A program made the translations under genes and the position numbers. From CAVRQM01 sp963732775 (GTDB taxonomy: Bacteria; Pseudomonadota; Alphaproteobacteria; Acetobacterales; Acetobacteraceae), in contig CAVTAR010000001.1 in assembly GCA_963732775.1 (NCBI GenBank), positions 1,736,001-1,800,000 on the forward strand: 64,000 bases of DNA, given 5' to 3'. Positions 11,837-20,462 of this stretch are shown here, piece after piece. The notes beneath the pieces were generated by a model. It was not told the origin of the DNA. It did not search any database and saw only the letters and a program-made list of their open reading frames with translations. Within the stretch, counting starts at the first letter, position 1. Each line of letters opens with the position of its first letter.

Positions 11837-12376
11837 TCAGGCGTCAGACGACGGAAACCGCAACCCCTCGTACATTTCTCTCACCGCCACCTCGATCCCA
11901 ATCGCCGGCAGCGCGATCGCCTCCCCCGCGCCGGCCGCCGTGCGCATCCACCCCTGCGGCGCCCGCGACAGCACCTCGGCGGCCGGGAAATCCTGCTCCA
12001 AGATCACGGAGTGCCGGATCGAGGGCGTCGCGAAATACTCCCGCGCCTTCTCGATCCGGTCGGTCCGGGCACTGCCCGCCGAGACGGTCTCGAATACCAC
12101 CAGCGGGTCCGGCAGCACGCGCCCGTCCTCGCGCGTGTCGCGAGCGACGACATAGGCGTCGGGCACCCGCAACCTCGTGTGGGCGCGGATGAAGACGTCA
12201 CTGCCAAGCACCTCGTACGGCGTGTTCCGCAGGCGGTTGCCGAGTGCCAGCATGAGCCTGGCCTGGATGCGCCCGTGACGGAGGACGTTGCCGACCATCG
12301 GTATCGGGTATTCGCCGTCGAACTCGCAACGGCGGTCCTGGCGCACGACCCAGTCCAGGAACTCCTGCTCGGTCAT
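11837..12376 (-). CDS. Uma2-family (DUF820) endonuclease-like protein
   Basis: 179 residues with the Uma2/PD-(D/E)XK layout: N-terminal MTEQEFLDWV, then RHGRIQARLMLALGNRLR, the LRVPDAYVV strand carrying the conserved acidic residue, and PLVVFETVS with its glutamate, followed by DRIEKAREYFATPSIRHSVILEQ. Family members are predicted restriction-like nucleases of unknown target, common in accessory DNA. ATG 12376 is chosen because upstream in-frame residues do not resemble the family. Confidence 0.85.
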   Translation of the reverse strand: MTEQEFLDWVVRQDRRCEFDGEYPIPMVGNVLRHGRIQARLMLALGNRLRNTPYEVLGSDVFIRAHTRLRVPDAYVVARDTREDGRVLPDPLVVFETVSAGSARTDRIEKAREYFATPSIRHSVILEQDFPAAEVLSRAPQGWMRTAAGAGEAIALPAIGIEVAVREMYEGLRFPSSDA

Positions 12377-12548
12377 CGGCCCGGGCAAGGGCCGATCCAG
12401 CCTGTCCAGCTCGGTGTCGAGATCCACTGGTGCCTTCGTCTCGCCTCCGGCCCCCGCCGGGATCGCCCGTCGCGCCGGGCAAGCCCTCGGCCAGCAGGGC
12501 CTGATCCTCAACCAGCAGTCGTTCTGTCGCGGCATCGTCGTATGCCGC

Positions 12549-12621
12549 TGCGCCCGGCAGGACTCGAACCCGCAACCAAGCCGTTATGAGCGGCCCGCTC
12601 TGACCGTTGAGCTACGGGCGC
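12549..12621 (-). tRNA. tRNA with CAU anticodon, probably tRNA-Ile2 (or Met)
   Basis: A full cloverleaf on the minus strand: 7-bp acceptor GCGCCCG/CGGGCGC with discriminator A, D-stem GCTC/GAGC, anticodon loop CTCATAA, variable TGGTT and T-arm GCGGG-TTCGAGT-CCTGC. CCA is not encoded. The short D-loop and the CTCATAA...GCTTGG sequence resemble tRNA-Ile2, whose C34 becomes lysidine so that it reads AUA. An elongator methionine identity cannot be excluded by eye. Confidence 0.92.
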
Positions 12622-12679
12622 ACGCGGGCACCATCCCACGCGGGGCCGGGCGGCGGCAACCGGACCCGCGCGCTCCGGA

Positions 12680-13306
12680 TCAGCCGGGCGCCGGCCCGCC
12701 GCCGGCCACCTCCAGGACCAGCTTCTGGCGCATCGCCGCGGCGAACCCGGCATAGTCGGGGCAGGTCAGCGCGAACGAACCCGCGCCGCCCACCACCTCG
12801 CGGCGATAGCTCTCCAGCAGGTCGGCCTCCTCGTGCAGCACGCACAGGCCGTTGATGACCACGCCGGCGTCGACCAGCCGGTCGCGCACCGGCACCGGCG
12901 GCGGGCCGTCGTTGCTGCGGCCGTCGCCGGCCACGTCCACCATGCGCCGCTCGGCCGGCGCCGGCAGCCTGGCAAGCAGCGCCTCGCACACCAGCAGCGC
13001 CGCGCCGATCGCCGTCGTGCCCGGCTGCACGGTGCGCGGCACCTCCGCCACGGCCCCGGCGAACCGGTCGAGCTCGGCCGCCGAGCCGATGCGCGTCCAG
13101 TCCAGCAGCAGGTCCTGCTGGCGCGGCCCCGACCACAGCAGCACCGCGCACAGGCTGGCACGGGACGGGCCGCGCAGCAGCCCGGCGACCACCTCGGGGT
13201 CGCGCAGGGCAGCGGCACAGCCGCCGACGATCAGGCCGAACTCGTCGTAGGTGACGCTGGCCGAGCCGTCGATGGCGAGCACCAGGGCCAGGTCCACCGC
13301 GTCCAT
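12680..13306 (-). CDS. DUF1194 (von Willebrand A-like) protein
   Basis: 208 residues from ATG 13306 (or 212 from 13318). The start, VDLALVLAIDGSASVTYDEF, holds the DxSxS metal-ion site of VWA domains; TAIGAAL supplies the following threonine and VDVAGDGRSNDG the distal aspartates. This matches DUF1194, a small VWA-like family of proteobacteria whose function is unknown. There is no obvious signal peptide from this start. Divergent from the enoyl-CoA hydratase gene, with under 100 bp between them. Confidence 0.85.
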   Translation of the reverse strand: MDAVDLALVLAIDGSASVTYDEFGLIVGGCAAALRDPEVVAGLLRGPSRASLCAVLLWSGPRQQDLLLDWTRIGSAAELDRFAGAVAEVPRTVQPGTTAIGAALLVCEALLARLPAPAERRMVDVAGDGRSNDGPPPVPVRDRLVDAGVVINGLCVLHEEADLLESYRREVVGGAGSFALTCPDYAGFAAAMRQKLVLEVAGGGPAPG

Positions 13307-13391
13307 GGCCGACAGCATGGGCGCGGCGGCGGCGGCAATCCACCCGCAGCGTGCGACGTTCCGGCCAGCGGCGGACACGAAGGAGCAGGCG

Positions 13392-14057
13392 ATGGCCGAG
13401 GGCGGGCGGGTGCTGAGCGAGGTGATGGACGGCGTCGCGTTGCTGACCTTCGCGGGGGCCGACCCGCACAACCAGCTCACCCAGCCGATGTGGCAGGCGT
13501 TCGCGGACGCGGTGCGGCGCTGCGCCGAGGACGCGGCGGTGCGGGTGCTGGTGCTGACCGGGGCCGGACACGTGGCCTTCGCCACCGATGCGGGGCAAGC
13601 CGACCCGGCGCTCGCCCCCGGCAGCCAACCCGAGGGGCACGGCGCCCAGGATGCCGCCGAGGCGGCGCGCGCGGCGTGCGCGGCGCTGGCCGGGTGCGAG
13701 AAGCCGGTGATCGCGCGGCTGCGCGGCGAGTGCATCGGCGCCGGCCTGGTGCTGGCGCTGCACGCCGACCTGCGCGTGGCGGCCCGCGACTTCGACTTCG
13801 CGCTGGCCCCGGAGCGCGCCGCCGCCCTGGGCGCCGAGCCGCTGCTGCTGCGCGCCGTGGGCGACACCGCCGCGCGCTACCTGCTGCTGACGGGGGCCCG
13901 CATCGACGCGGACGAGGCGTTGCGCATCGGCCTGGTCAGCCGCGTGGTGGCCGATGCGGCGCTGTCCGACACCGTGGCCGACCTCGCGCGGGGCATGGCC
14001 GACCAGGAGCCCGACCGCCTGCACGCCGCGAAGCAGGCGATCCGCGCGGGGGCGTGA
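13392..14057 (+). CDS. Enoyl-CoA hydratase/isomerase family protein
   Basis: 221 residues with the crotonase fold: early LLTFAGADPHNQLTQPMW, VRVLVLTGAGHVAFATDAG at the first oxyanion region, KPVIARLRGECIGAGLVLALHADLRVA at the second, then LLLTGARIDADEALRIGLVSRVV. It binds acyl-CoA thioesters. The glutamates usual for a true hydratase are not clear, so it may be an isomerase or another crotonase. A strong ribosome-binding site AAGGAG precedes the ATG. The marR gene follows after 42 bp. Confidence 0.88.
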   Translation: MAEGGRVLSEVMDGVALLTFAGADPHNQLTQPMWQAFADAVRRCAEDAAVRVLVLTGAGHVAFATDAGQADPALAPGSQPEGHGAQDAAEAARAACAALAGCEKPVIARLRGECIGAGLVLALHADLRVAARDFDFALAPERAAALGAEPLLLRAVGDTAARYLLLTGARIDADEALRIGLVSRVVADAALSDTVADLARGMADQEPDRLHAAKQAIRAGA

Positions 14058-14099
14058 TGCGCAGCTTGTCTGCGTAGTCCTGCTTGCCATCTAGCTGGG

Positions 14100-14558
14100 A
14101 TGGGCGCCGAACAACCAGCGACCGACCCCGATGCCGCCCGCGCGCTGGCGGTGGCGGCGGAGCTGCGGGTGCTGCTCGGCAAGCTGCGGCGGCGGCTGCG
14201 CGAGCAGACCCCGCTCGGCGACCTCACGTGGTCGCAGGTCTCGGTGCTGGGCCACCTGGAGCGCGACGGCCCGGCGACCGTGACCGCGCTGGCGCGCGCC
14301 GAAGGCATCCGGCCGCAATCCATGAGCGCCACGGTCGACGCGCTCGAGACCGCCGGCCTGATCGTGGGCGCGCCGCACCCGACCGACGGGCGGCAGACGC
14401 TGCTGTCGCTCACCGCGTCCTGCCGCGCCTGGCTCGAGGCGAGCCGGGCGGCGCGGCAGGACTGGCTGTTCCGCGCCATCCGCACGACCCTGTCGCCCAC
14501 GGAACTGGGCGAGCTGGCCCGCGGCGTCACGCTGCTCGCCCGGCTGGTCGAGCCGTAG
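14100..14558 (+). CDS. MarR-family transcriptional regulator
   Basis: 152 residues. The winged helix reads LTWSQVSVLGHLERDGPATVTALARAEGIRPQSMSATVDALETAGLIVGAPHPTDGRQTLLSLT, with the DGRQ wing typical of MarR. Dimerisation helices flank it. Such proteins repress drug-efflux or catabolic genes and release DNA when they bind a phenolic ligand. It precedes the MFS exporter gene by 37 bp in the same direction, so it probably controls that exporter. Confidence 0.93.
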   Translation: MGAEQPATDPDAARALAVAAELRVLLGKLRRRLREQTPLGDLTWSQVSVLGHLERDGPATVTALARAEGIRPQSMSATVDALETAGLIVGAPHPTDGRQTLLSLTASCRAWLEASRAARQDWLFRAIRTTLSPTELGELARGVTLLARLVEP

Positions 14559-14595
14559 CCGGCCGCATGCTCGCCACCGCCGCGCCGCCCCCCGC

Positions 14596-15936
14596 ATGAG
14601 CACGACGTTCCGCTCGCTGCGCCGCTTCAACTACCGGCTGTGGGCCGGCGGCGCGATCGTGTCCAACGTCGGGACGTGGATGCAGCGCACCGGCCAGGAC
14701 TGGCTCGTGCTGACGCAGCTGACGCACCACAACGCGACCGCGCTGGGCGTGGTGACGGCGCTGCAGTTCGGGCCGCAGGTGCTGCTGCTGCCGTGGACCG
14801 GGCTCGCGGCCGACCGGCTGGACCGGCGGCGGCTGCTGCTCGCGACCCAGGCGGCGATGGGCGCGCTGGCGCTCGGGCTCGGCATCCTCACGGTCGGCGG
14901 GCTGGTGCGGCTGTGGCAGGTCTACGGCTTCGCCTTGCTGCTCGGCTGCGCCAGCGCGTTCGACGCGCCGGCCCGGCAATCGTTCGTCTCCGAGCTGGTG
15001 GGCGAGGCCGACCTGGCGAACGCGGTGGCGCTGAACTCCACCTCGTTCAACGCGGCGCGGATGGTCGGCCCGGCGATCGCCGGCCTGCTGATCGCGGCCG
15101 TCGGCACCGGCTGGGTGTTCCTCATCAACGCGCTCTCGTTCGTGGCCGTGCTGTGTTCGCTGGCCCTGCTGCGGCGCGCCGAACTGCATCCGAGCGAGCG
15201 GGGGCGACGCGGCGCCGGCCACCTGACGGAGGGCTTCCGCTATGTCTGGAACCGCCCCGACCTGCGGGCGATGCTGGCGATGCTGCTGCTGATCGGCATG
15301 TTCGGGCTGAACTTCCCGATCTTCATCTCGACGATGTCGGTCGGCGTGTTCCACGCCGGGGCGAGCCGGTTCGGGCTGCTCACCTCCGTCATGGCGATCG
15401 GCTCGGTGATCGGCGCGCTGCTGGCCGCGCGGCGGTCGCGGCCCGGCATCGCGCTGCTGGTGCGCGCGGCGGCCATCTTCGGGCTGGGCTTCGCGCTGGC
15501 GGCGTTGATGCCGGGCTACTGGCTGTTCGGCCTCGCCCTGGTGCCGATCGGCGTGGCGGCGCAGACCTTCACCACGTCGACCATCAGCCTGGCGCAGCTC
15601 TCGAGCGAACCGGCGATGCGCGGGCGGGTGATGGCGATCGTGCTGGCGCTCGCGATGGGCGGCACGCCGATCGGCGCGCCGATCGTCGGCTGGGTCGCCG
15701 ACCATTGCGGCCCGCGCTGGGCGCTGGGTGTCGGCGCCGGCGCGGGGCTGGCGGCGGCGGCGGTCGGGCTGCTGTACCTGCGCCGGCATGGCTGGCGACC
15801 GCAGACCCGCGATCAGGCCCGCGCCGCCAGCGCGGCGCCGGCGATGATCAGCACCGCCGCGCCCAGCACCTCGGGCCGCGCCGCGGTGCGCCCGAAGGCG
15901 ATCAGCAGCAGCGTCGAGAGCAGCGGCGCCGCGTAG
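14596..15936 (+). CDS. MFS transporter (EntS-like exporter)
   Basis: 446 residues with about twelve membrane spans. The N-terminus FRSLRRFNYRLWAGGAIVSNVGTWMQRTGQDWLVLTQLT and the GCASAFDAPARQSFVSELVG stretch are typical of the MFS_3/EntS group, which exports siderophores or drugs. The first-loop LAADRLDRRRLLL motif is present. The last ~41 residues after LRRHGWRP are translated from the antisense of the eamA-like gene and look non-conserved. Probably regulated by the preceding MarR protein. Confidence 0.93.
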   Translation: MSTTFRSLRRFNYRLWAGGAIVSNVGTWMQRTGQDWLVLTQLTHHNATALGVVTALQFGPQVLLLPWTGLAADRLDRRRLLLATQAAMGALALGLGILTVGGLVRLWQVYGFALLLGCASAFDAPARQSFVSELVGEADLANAVALNSTSFNAARMVGPAIAGLLIAAVGTGWVFLINALSFVAVLCSLALLRRAELHPSERGRRGAGHLTEGFRYVWNRPDLRAMLAMLLLIGMFGLNFPIFISTMSVGVFHAGASRFGLLTSVMAIGSVIGALLAARRSRPGIALLVRAAAIFGLGFALAALMPGYWLFGLALVPIGVAAQTFTTSTISLAQLSSEPAMRGRVMAIVLALAMGGTPIGAPIVGWVADHCGPRWALGVGAGAGLAAAAVGLLYLRRHGWRPQTRDQARAASAAPAMISTAAPSTSGRAAVRPKAISSSVESSGAA

Positions 15937-16688
15937 GCGAGCGTGCCGAGCAGCGGCAGCCGGCCATGCTTGGTCGCGTGGTCCCAGGCGAGGAAGGCGA
16001 GCCCGACCGGCCCCAGGCCGAGCCCCAGCAGCGCCAGCCACTGGTCGCGCGCCGGCGCGACCCACGGTTCGGATAGGGCATGCACGCCGAACCCGGCGAG
16101 GGCCACGGCGGGGCAGACGCCCACCAGCGCCTCGCTCGGCTGGTCGGCGAAGCGGCGGTTCAGCACCGAGTAGCCGGACCAGACCACCGCGCAGCCCAGC
16201 GCCGCGGCGTAGCCGAGGGCGGGCCGGCCGCCGTCGGGCACGGCCGCCGCGTGACCCAGCACCAGCACTGCCGTGCCGGCGAGGCCGAGGCCGGCGCCCA
16301 GGAGGTGGCGTGCCCGCAGCCGGGCGCCGGGAAGGGAGGCGCCGGGGAGGAGGGCGGCGAACAGCACGATCAGCAGCGGCCAGAGATACGCAACCAGGCT
16401 CGCCTCGGCCGCCGGCGCGTGGGCCAGGGCCACGAAGTAGAGCGCGTGGTAGAGGAACAGCCCGGCGAACCCCAGCCACCACGCGCGCCACGGCACCAGC
16501 AGTCGCGCGAACGCGCCGCGCCCGCGCGCCGCGAGCAAGGCGGCGCCGGCCAGCGCGGCGACCGAGAAGCTCAGCCCCAGCACCTCGAACGGCGGCAGGC
16601 CGCGCGTGCCGGTGGTGAGCAGCGCGAGCGCCGACCACAACCCGATCGCGACCGCGCCGACCAGCGTCGCCCGGGTGGCTGCCTGCAT
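15813..16688 (-). CDS. EamA/DMT-superfamily transporter (YddG-like)
   Basis: 291 residues from ATG 16688, with ten hydrophobic segments in two EamA repeats. ATLVGAVAIGLWSALALLTT at the start and EASLVAYLWPLLIVLFAALL in the first half resemble YddG, an exporter of aromatic amino acids. The substrate here is unproven. Its 3' end overlaps the convergent MFS gene by 124 bp. A longer start at 16724 is possible but adds only a non-hydrophobic tail. Confidence 0.88.
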   Translation of the reverse strand: MQAATRATLVGAVAIGLWSALALLTTGTRGLPPFEVLGLSFSVAALAGAALLAARGRGAFARLLVPWRAWWLGFAGLFLYHALYFVALAHAPAAEASLVAYLWPLLIVLFAALLPGASLPGARLRARHLLGAGLGLAGTAVLVLGHAAAVPDGGRPALGYAAALGCAVVWSGYSVLNRRFADQPSEALVGVCPAVALAGFGVHALSEPWVAPARDQWLALLGLGLGPVGLAFLAWDHATKHGRLPLLGTLAYAAPLLSTLLLIAFGRTAARPEVLGAAVLIIAGAALAARA

Positions 16689-16753
16689 CGCCCCTCCGGC
16701 CCTGCTCCGCGCGGGACATGCCATAGTCAGGCGTCATGCCCTACCCTGACGCG

Positions 16754-17518
16754 ATGCGAACCGCCCTGCCCGGCTTGCTGCTGCTCGCGCTGACGGCGAA
16801 CCCGGCCGCGCCGGCCGGCGCCGCGCGCGTGGTGTCGCTCAACCTGTGCGCCGACGACTACCTGCTGACGCTGGCCCCGGAGCAGGCGGCGGGCGTCACG
16901 CGGCTCGCCCGCGACCCGGCGCTGTCCGTGGTCGCCGCGGCGGCGCGCGCCGTGGCCACGGTGCGGGCCGACCCCGAGGCGGTGCTGGCGCTGCACCCCG
17001 ACCTGGTGCTGGCGGCACGGTTCGGCGCGCAAGCCACCCTCGCCACGCTGCGGGCGCAGGGCGTGCGCATCGAGGCGGTGGCGCTGCCGGACGGCTTCCC
17101 CGCCATCCGCGCCGAGACGCGCCGCCTCGGCGCGCTGCTCGGCGAACCGGCGCGGGCCGCGGCGGCGGTCGCGGCCATGGATCACACGCTGGATACCGCG
17201 GCGCGCTGGCCGGGTACCAGCGCCGTGCTGCTGGAGCCGCGCGGCTGGACGGCCGGCGCCGGCTCGCTGGGCGGCGCGGTGCTGGCGGCAGCCGGGCTAC
17301 GGGATCTCGGCGACGGCCGCGCCTGGTCGCTGGAGCGCGTGGTGGCCACGCCGCCGGCGCTGCTGGTGCGGCCGGAGGCGCCGCGCCTGCCCTCGCTCGC
17401 CACGGACTTCCTGCGCCACCCGGTGCTGCGCGGCATCCCGGCGCGCGACGTGCCGCCGGCCGCGCTGCTGTGCGGCGGCCCGTGGACCGCCGAGGCGGTG
17501 CGGGCGCTCGCCCCTTGA
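16754..17518 (+). CDS. Cobalamin/Fe-siderophore ABC transporter substrate-binding protein (BtuF-like)
   Basis: 254 residues with a signal peptide (MRTALPGLLLLALTANPAAPAGA). The mature part begins RVVSLNLCADDYLLTLAP, the usual start of BtuF/FecB-type class III binding proteins, and contains DPEAVLALHPDLVLAA and DFLRHPVLRGIPA. It delivers a metal chelate or vitamin B12 to the following permease, whose TTG start overlaps its stop. The nearby adenosyltransferase and B12 riboswitch favour cobalamin; iron chelate is the alternative. Confidence 0.85.
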   Translation: MRTALPGLLLLALTANPAAPAGAARVVSLNLCADDYLLTLAPEQAAGVTRLARDPALSVVAAAARAVATVRADPEAVLALHPDLVLAARFGAQATLATLRAQGVRIEAVALPDGFPAIRAETRRLGALLGEPARAAAAVAAMDHTLDTAARWPGTSAVLLEPRGWTAGAGSLGGAVLAAAGLRDLGDGRAWSLERVVATPPALLVRPEAPRLPSLATDFLRHPVLRGIPARDVPPAALLCGGPWTAEAVRALAP

Positions 17519-18453
17519 CCCGGGCGCTGGTGGCCGTCGTGGTGGGGCTCGCGGCGCTGTCGCTGCTGGTGGGTGCCGCGGGGTTCGGCGTGCCGGAGCG
17601 GGTGATCCTGCTGCAGCTCCGCCTGCCGCGCACCGCCGTCGCGGCGCTCGCGGGGGCGGCGCTCGGCGTCTCCGGCGCGGCGTTGCAGGGCGCGCTGCGC
17701 AACCCGCTGGCCGATCCGGGGCTGCTGGGCGTGGGCGGCTGCGCGGTGCTGGGGGCGGCCGTCGCCTTCTACTGGGGGGCCGCCGCCGCCTGGGCGCCGG
17801 CCCTGCCGCTGGCCGGCTTCGTGGGCGCGGGGATGGGTGCTGCCGTGCTGCTGGCGATGGCCGGGCGGTCCGCATCGGGGCCGAGCCTGATCCTGGCCGG
17901 CATCGCGCTGTCGGCGCTCACCGCCGCCCTGCTGGCGCTCGCCCTGGCGCTGGCGCCGAACCCGTTCGCGCTGGCCGAGATCACCGCCTGGCTGATGGGC
18001 GGCGTGTCGCAGGCGACGGTGCTGCAGGTGCTGCTCGCCGCCCCGCCGGTCGCGGCGGGCTGCGCCATCCTGCTCGCCACCGGCCGGCGGCTCGACGGGC
18101 TGGCGCTCGGCGAGGAGGTGGCGGCGAGCCTCGGCGTGCCGGTGCCGGCGACGCTGCGCCGCGTCGCGTTCGGCGTCGCCTGCGCGGTGGGGGGTGCCGC
18201 GTCGGTGGCCGGCGGGATCGGCTTCGTGGGGCTGGTGGTGCCGCATCTGCTGCGCCCGGTGCTGGGCGAGCGGCCGGGCGCGCTGCTGCTGGCCTCCCTG
18301 CTGGGCGGCGCGGCGCTGGTGCTGGCCGCCGACATCCTGGCCCGCGCCCTGCCGCTGGTGCTGCCGCTGTCGGCCGAGCCGCCGATCGGCGTGCTGACGG
18401 CGCTGCTCGGCGCCCCCGTCCTGGTGCGCCTCGCCCGGCGCGTGGCGCCGTGA
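17515..18453 (+). CDS. FecCD-family ABC transporter permease (BtuC-like)
   Basis: 312 residues, about ten membrane spans. Conserved family segments are LRLPRTAVAALAGAALGVSGAALQGALRNPLADPGLLGVGGCAVLGA and GGIGFVGLVVPHLLRP, the latter contacting the ATPase. The likely start is TTG at 17515, overlapping the binding-protein stop as TTGA. The ATPase gene starts four bases before its end (ATGA-type overlap with GTGATC). Confidence 0.9.
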   Translation: MTRALVAVVVGLAALSLLVGAAGFGVPERVILLQLRLPRTAVAALAGAALGVSGAALQGALRNPLADPGLLGVGGCAVLGAAVAFYWGAAAAWAPALPLAGFVGAGMGAAVLLAMAGRSASGPSLILAGIALSALTAALLALALALAPNPFALAEITAWLMGGVSQATVLQVLLAAPPVAAGCAILLATGRRLDGLALGEEVAASLGVPVPATLRRVAFGVACAVGGAASVAGGIGFVGLVVPHLLRPVLGERPGALLLASLLGGAALVLAADILARALPLVLPLSAEPPIGVLTALLGAPVLVRLARRVAP

Positions 18454-19128
18454 TCACGCTGCGCGCCGACACGCTGCGGCTCGGCGGCCGCGCGGTGCTC
18501 CGCGATATCGACGTGGGGCTGGCCGCGGGGGAGCTGGTCGCGATCTGCGGCCCGAACGGCGCGGGCAAGACCACGCTGCTGCGCGCGCTCGCGGGCTTGC
18601 TGCCCGGCCCGCCGGCGCGCCGATCCGCGGCGCGTCGCCTATCTGTCGCAGGGGGCGCGCTGTGCCTGGGCGATGACGGTGGCGGAGGTGGCGATGCTCG
18701 GCCGCATCCCGCATGGCGACCGTGCGGTATCGCCGGTCATGCGCGCACTGGCCGCGTGCGGGGCGGAACACCTGGCGGAGCGGCGGATCGACCGCCTCTC
18801 CGGCGGCCAGGCGCGGCGTGCCATGCTGGCCCGGGCGCTGGCGACCGAACCCGAGGCGCTGCTGCTGGACGAGCCGCTGGCCGACCTCGACCCGGCGGCC
18901 CAGCACGAGGTCATGCGCCTGCTGCGCCGCACGGCGGACCAGGGGGCGGCGGTCGCGGTGGTGCTGCATGCGCTGGACCTCGTGCCCCGCTACGCCGACC
19001 GCGTGCTGGTGCTGGCGGGCGGGCGGATCGTCGCGGACGGTGCCCCCGGGAGCGCGCTGCCGCACGCCGCGTCGGCGTTCGGCATGGGCTGGGGCCACGA
19101 TCCGGCGCCGCGCCTGCTGGCGCGATGA
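18450..19128 (+). CDS. FecE/BtuD-type ABC transporter ATP-binding protein (one frameshift)
   Basis: The N-terminal frame holds LGGRAVLRDIDVGLAAGELVAICGPNGAGKTTLLRALAGLLPGPPA. The protein then continues in the next frame as DPRRVAYLSQGARCAWAMTVAEVAMLGR, LSGGQARRAMLARALATEPEALLLDEPLADLDPAAQ and VLHALDLVPRYADRVLVL. One extra base near 18620 (between a GCG and a GCC codon) explains the break. Restored length is about 225 residues, normal for the family. It drives the BtuCF/FecCD-type importer of this operon. Confidence 0.85.
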
Positions 19129-19730
19129 GGGCGGGGCTGGTGGCATCCGGGGCGGCGCATGGGCTGGTGGCGCTGGCCTGCCTCGTCACCTGGCACGCCG
19201 TGCCGGTGACACCGCCCGAGGTGGCAGGGCGCCTCGAGGTGGTCTTCGGCAAGAGCGCCCGCACCGACGGCGCGCCGGCGAACGCGGTGGCGCAGCCGCC
19301 GGCACCGGATGCCGCGGCGAACCCGGCGGCACCTGCGAGCCCGGGCGACGAGCCGCTGCCGCCCCCGGCGGCCAGCGCTTCGGGCGCCGTGGACACGTTC
19401 GCGCCGGTTCGGCTCGGCGAGGGCAAGATCGGCTTCGACGTGCCCGCCCCCGATGCCGGGCTGGTCGAGGCGCAGTCCGACCCCGGCAACCGGCCGCCGG
19501 TCTATCCCGACGGCGCCTATGCGCGGCGCGAGCGCGGCATGACCGTGCTCGGCATCCATGTCGGCCTGGACGGGACGGTGGCGCGGATTGATTTGCTGCA
19601 GAGCTCCGGTCATTCCGACCTCGACGAGGCGGCGCGCGTCGCCGTGCTGCGCTGGCGGTTCGTGCCGCAGTTGCGCGACGGCGCGGCCGTGCCATCGTAT
19701 CGCGAGCAGGCGATCAGCTTCGTGCTGTAG
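19125..19730 (+). CDS. TonB-like energy transducer
   Basis: 201 residues: a single N-terminal membrane anchor (GLVASGAAHGLVALACLVTW), a Pro/Ala-rich periplasmic spacer (about residues 45-90), and a C-terminal TonB domain (RPPVYPDGAYARRERGMTVLGIHVGLDGTVARIDLLQSSGHSDLDEAARVAVLRWRF). TonB passes proton-motive energy from ExbBD to outer-membrane receptors. It starts within the stop of the ATPase gene (ATGA), so it is translationally coupled to the uptake operon and presumably serves the receptor at 20463-22460. Confidence 0.9.
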   Translation: MRAGLVASGAAHGLVALACLVTWHAVPVTPPEVAGRLEVVFGKSARTDGAPANAVAQPPAPDAAANPAAPASPGDEPLPPPAASASGAVDTFAPVRLGEGKIGFDVPAPDAGLVEAQSDPGNRPPVYPDGAYARRERGMTVLGIHVGLDGTVARIDLLQSSGHSDLDEAARVAVLRWRFVPQLRDGAAVPSYREQAISFVL

Positions 19731-19742
19731 GAGGGTCTTGCG

Positions 19743-20303
19743 ATGGTGCGGATCGATCGCGTGATCACCCGCGGCGGCGACGGCGGGCAGACCAGCCTCG
19801 GCGACGGCGCGCGCGTGGGCAAGGACGCCCTGCGGGTCGAGGCGTACGGCACGGTGGACGAGGCCAACGCCACCCTCGGGCTGCTGCGCCTGCACCTGGC
19901 GAGCGATGTCGAGGCGGACGCGATGGTGGCGCGGATGCAGAACGACCTGTTCGACGTGGGCGCCGATCTCTGCGTGCCGGGCGAGGCGGGCGAGCGGCTG
20001 CGCGTGACCGATGCGCCGTGCCTGCGGCTGGAGGCGGAGGTGGCGGCGATGAACGCGGGACTGCCGGCGCTGACCAGCTTCGTGCTGCCGGGCGGCACGG
20101 CGGGGGCCGCGCATGCGCACCTCGCCCGCGTGGTGGTGCGTCGCGCCGAGCGGCTGGTGGTGGGCCTCGCGCGCGACGAGGCGGTGAACCCGGCGGTGGT
20201 GCGGGTGCTGAACCGGCTGAGCGACCACCTGTTCGTGCTGGCGCGCCGGCTGAACGCGGCGGCGGCGGGCGACGTGCTGTGGGTGCCGGGGGCGGGATTG
20301 TGA
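19743..20303 (+). CDS. Cob(I)yrinic acid a,c-diamide adenosyltransferase, PduO type
   Basis: 186 residues. The N-terminal ITRGGDGGQTSLGDGARVGKD is the ATP-binding loop of PduO/MMAB-type enzymes, followed by VEAYGTVDEANATLGLL, FVLPGGT and ARVVVRRAERLV, then NRLSDHLFVLARRLN. The enzyme transfers the adenosyl group of ATP to cob(I)alamin to make coenzyme B12. Ribosome-binding site GGAGG precedes the ATG. Its place between the TonB gene and the riboswitch-controlled receptor ties this cluster to B12. Confidence 0.95.
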   Translation: MVRIDRVITRGGDGGQTSLGDGARVGKDALRVEAYGTVDEANATLGLLRLHLASDVEADAMVARMQNDLFDVGADLCVPGEAGERLRVTDAPCLRLEAEVAAMNAGLPALTSFVLPGGTAGAAHAHLARVVVRRAERLVVGLARDEAVNPAVVRVLNRLSDHLFVLARRLNAAAAGDVLWVPGAGL

Positions 20304-20340
20304 GCCTGCGCCCGGCATCCCCACCGGGCGCTCCGCCCGG

Positions 20341-20440
20341 CCCCCACCCGGCGCTCCGCGCCACCCTCCCCACATGGGGGAGGGAGAATGCTGTCCCTCC
20401 CCAGCGTGGGGAGGGGGGCGCGGCGCGCCGGGTGGGGGGC
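20341..20440. repeat. Palindromic intergenic repeat (CCCACCCGGCGCTCCGCGCC type)
   Basis: Imperfect inverted repeat of about 100 bp between the convergent adenosyltransferase and TonB-receptor genes: CCCACCCGGCGC...CCCTCCCCACATGGGGGAGGG, then a short spacer and the near-complement ending GCGCCGGGTGGGGG. A related copy lies at 22803-22903. At this convergent position it could act as a bidirectional terminator. Confidence 0.75.
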
Positions 20441-20462
20441 GCGAGCCCACGAACGTTGCGCG

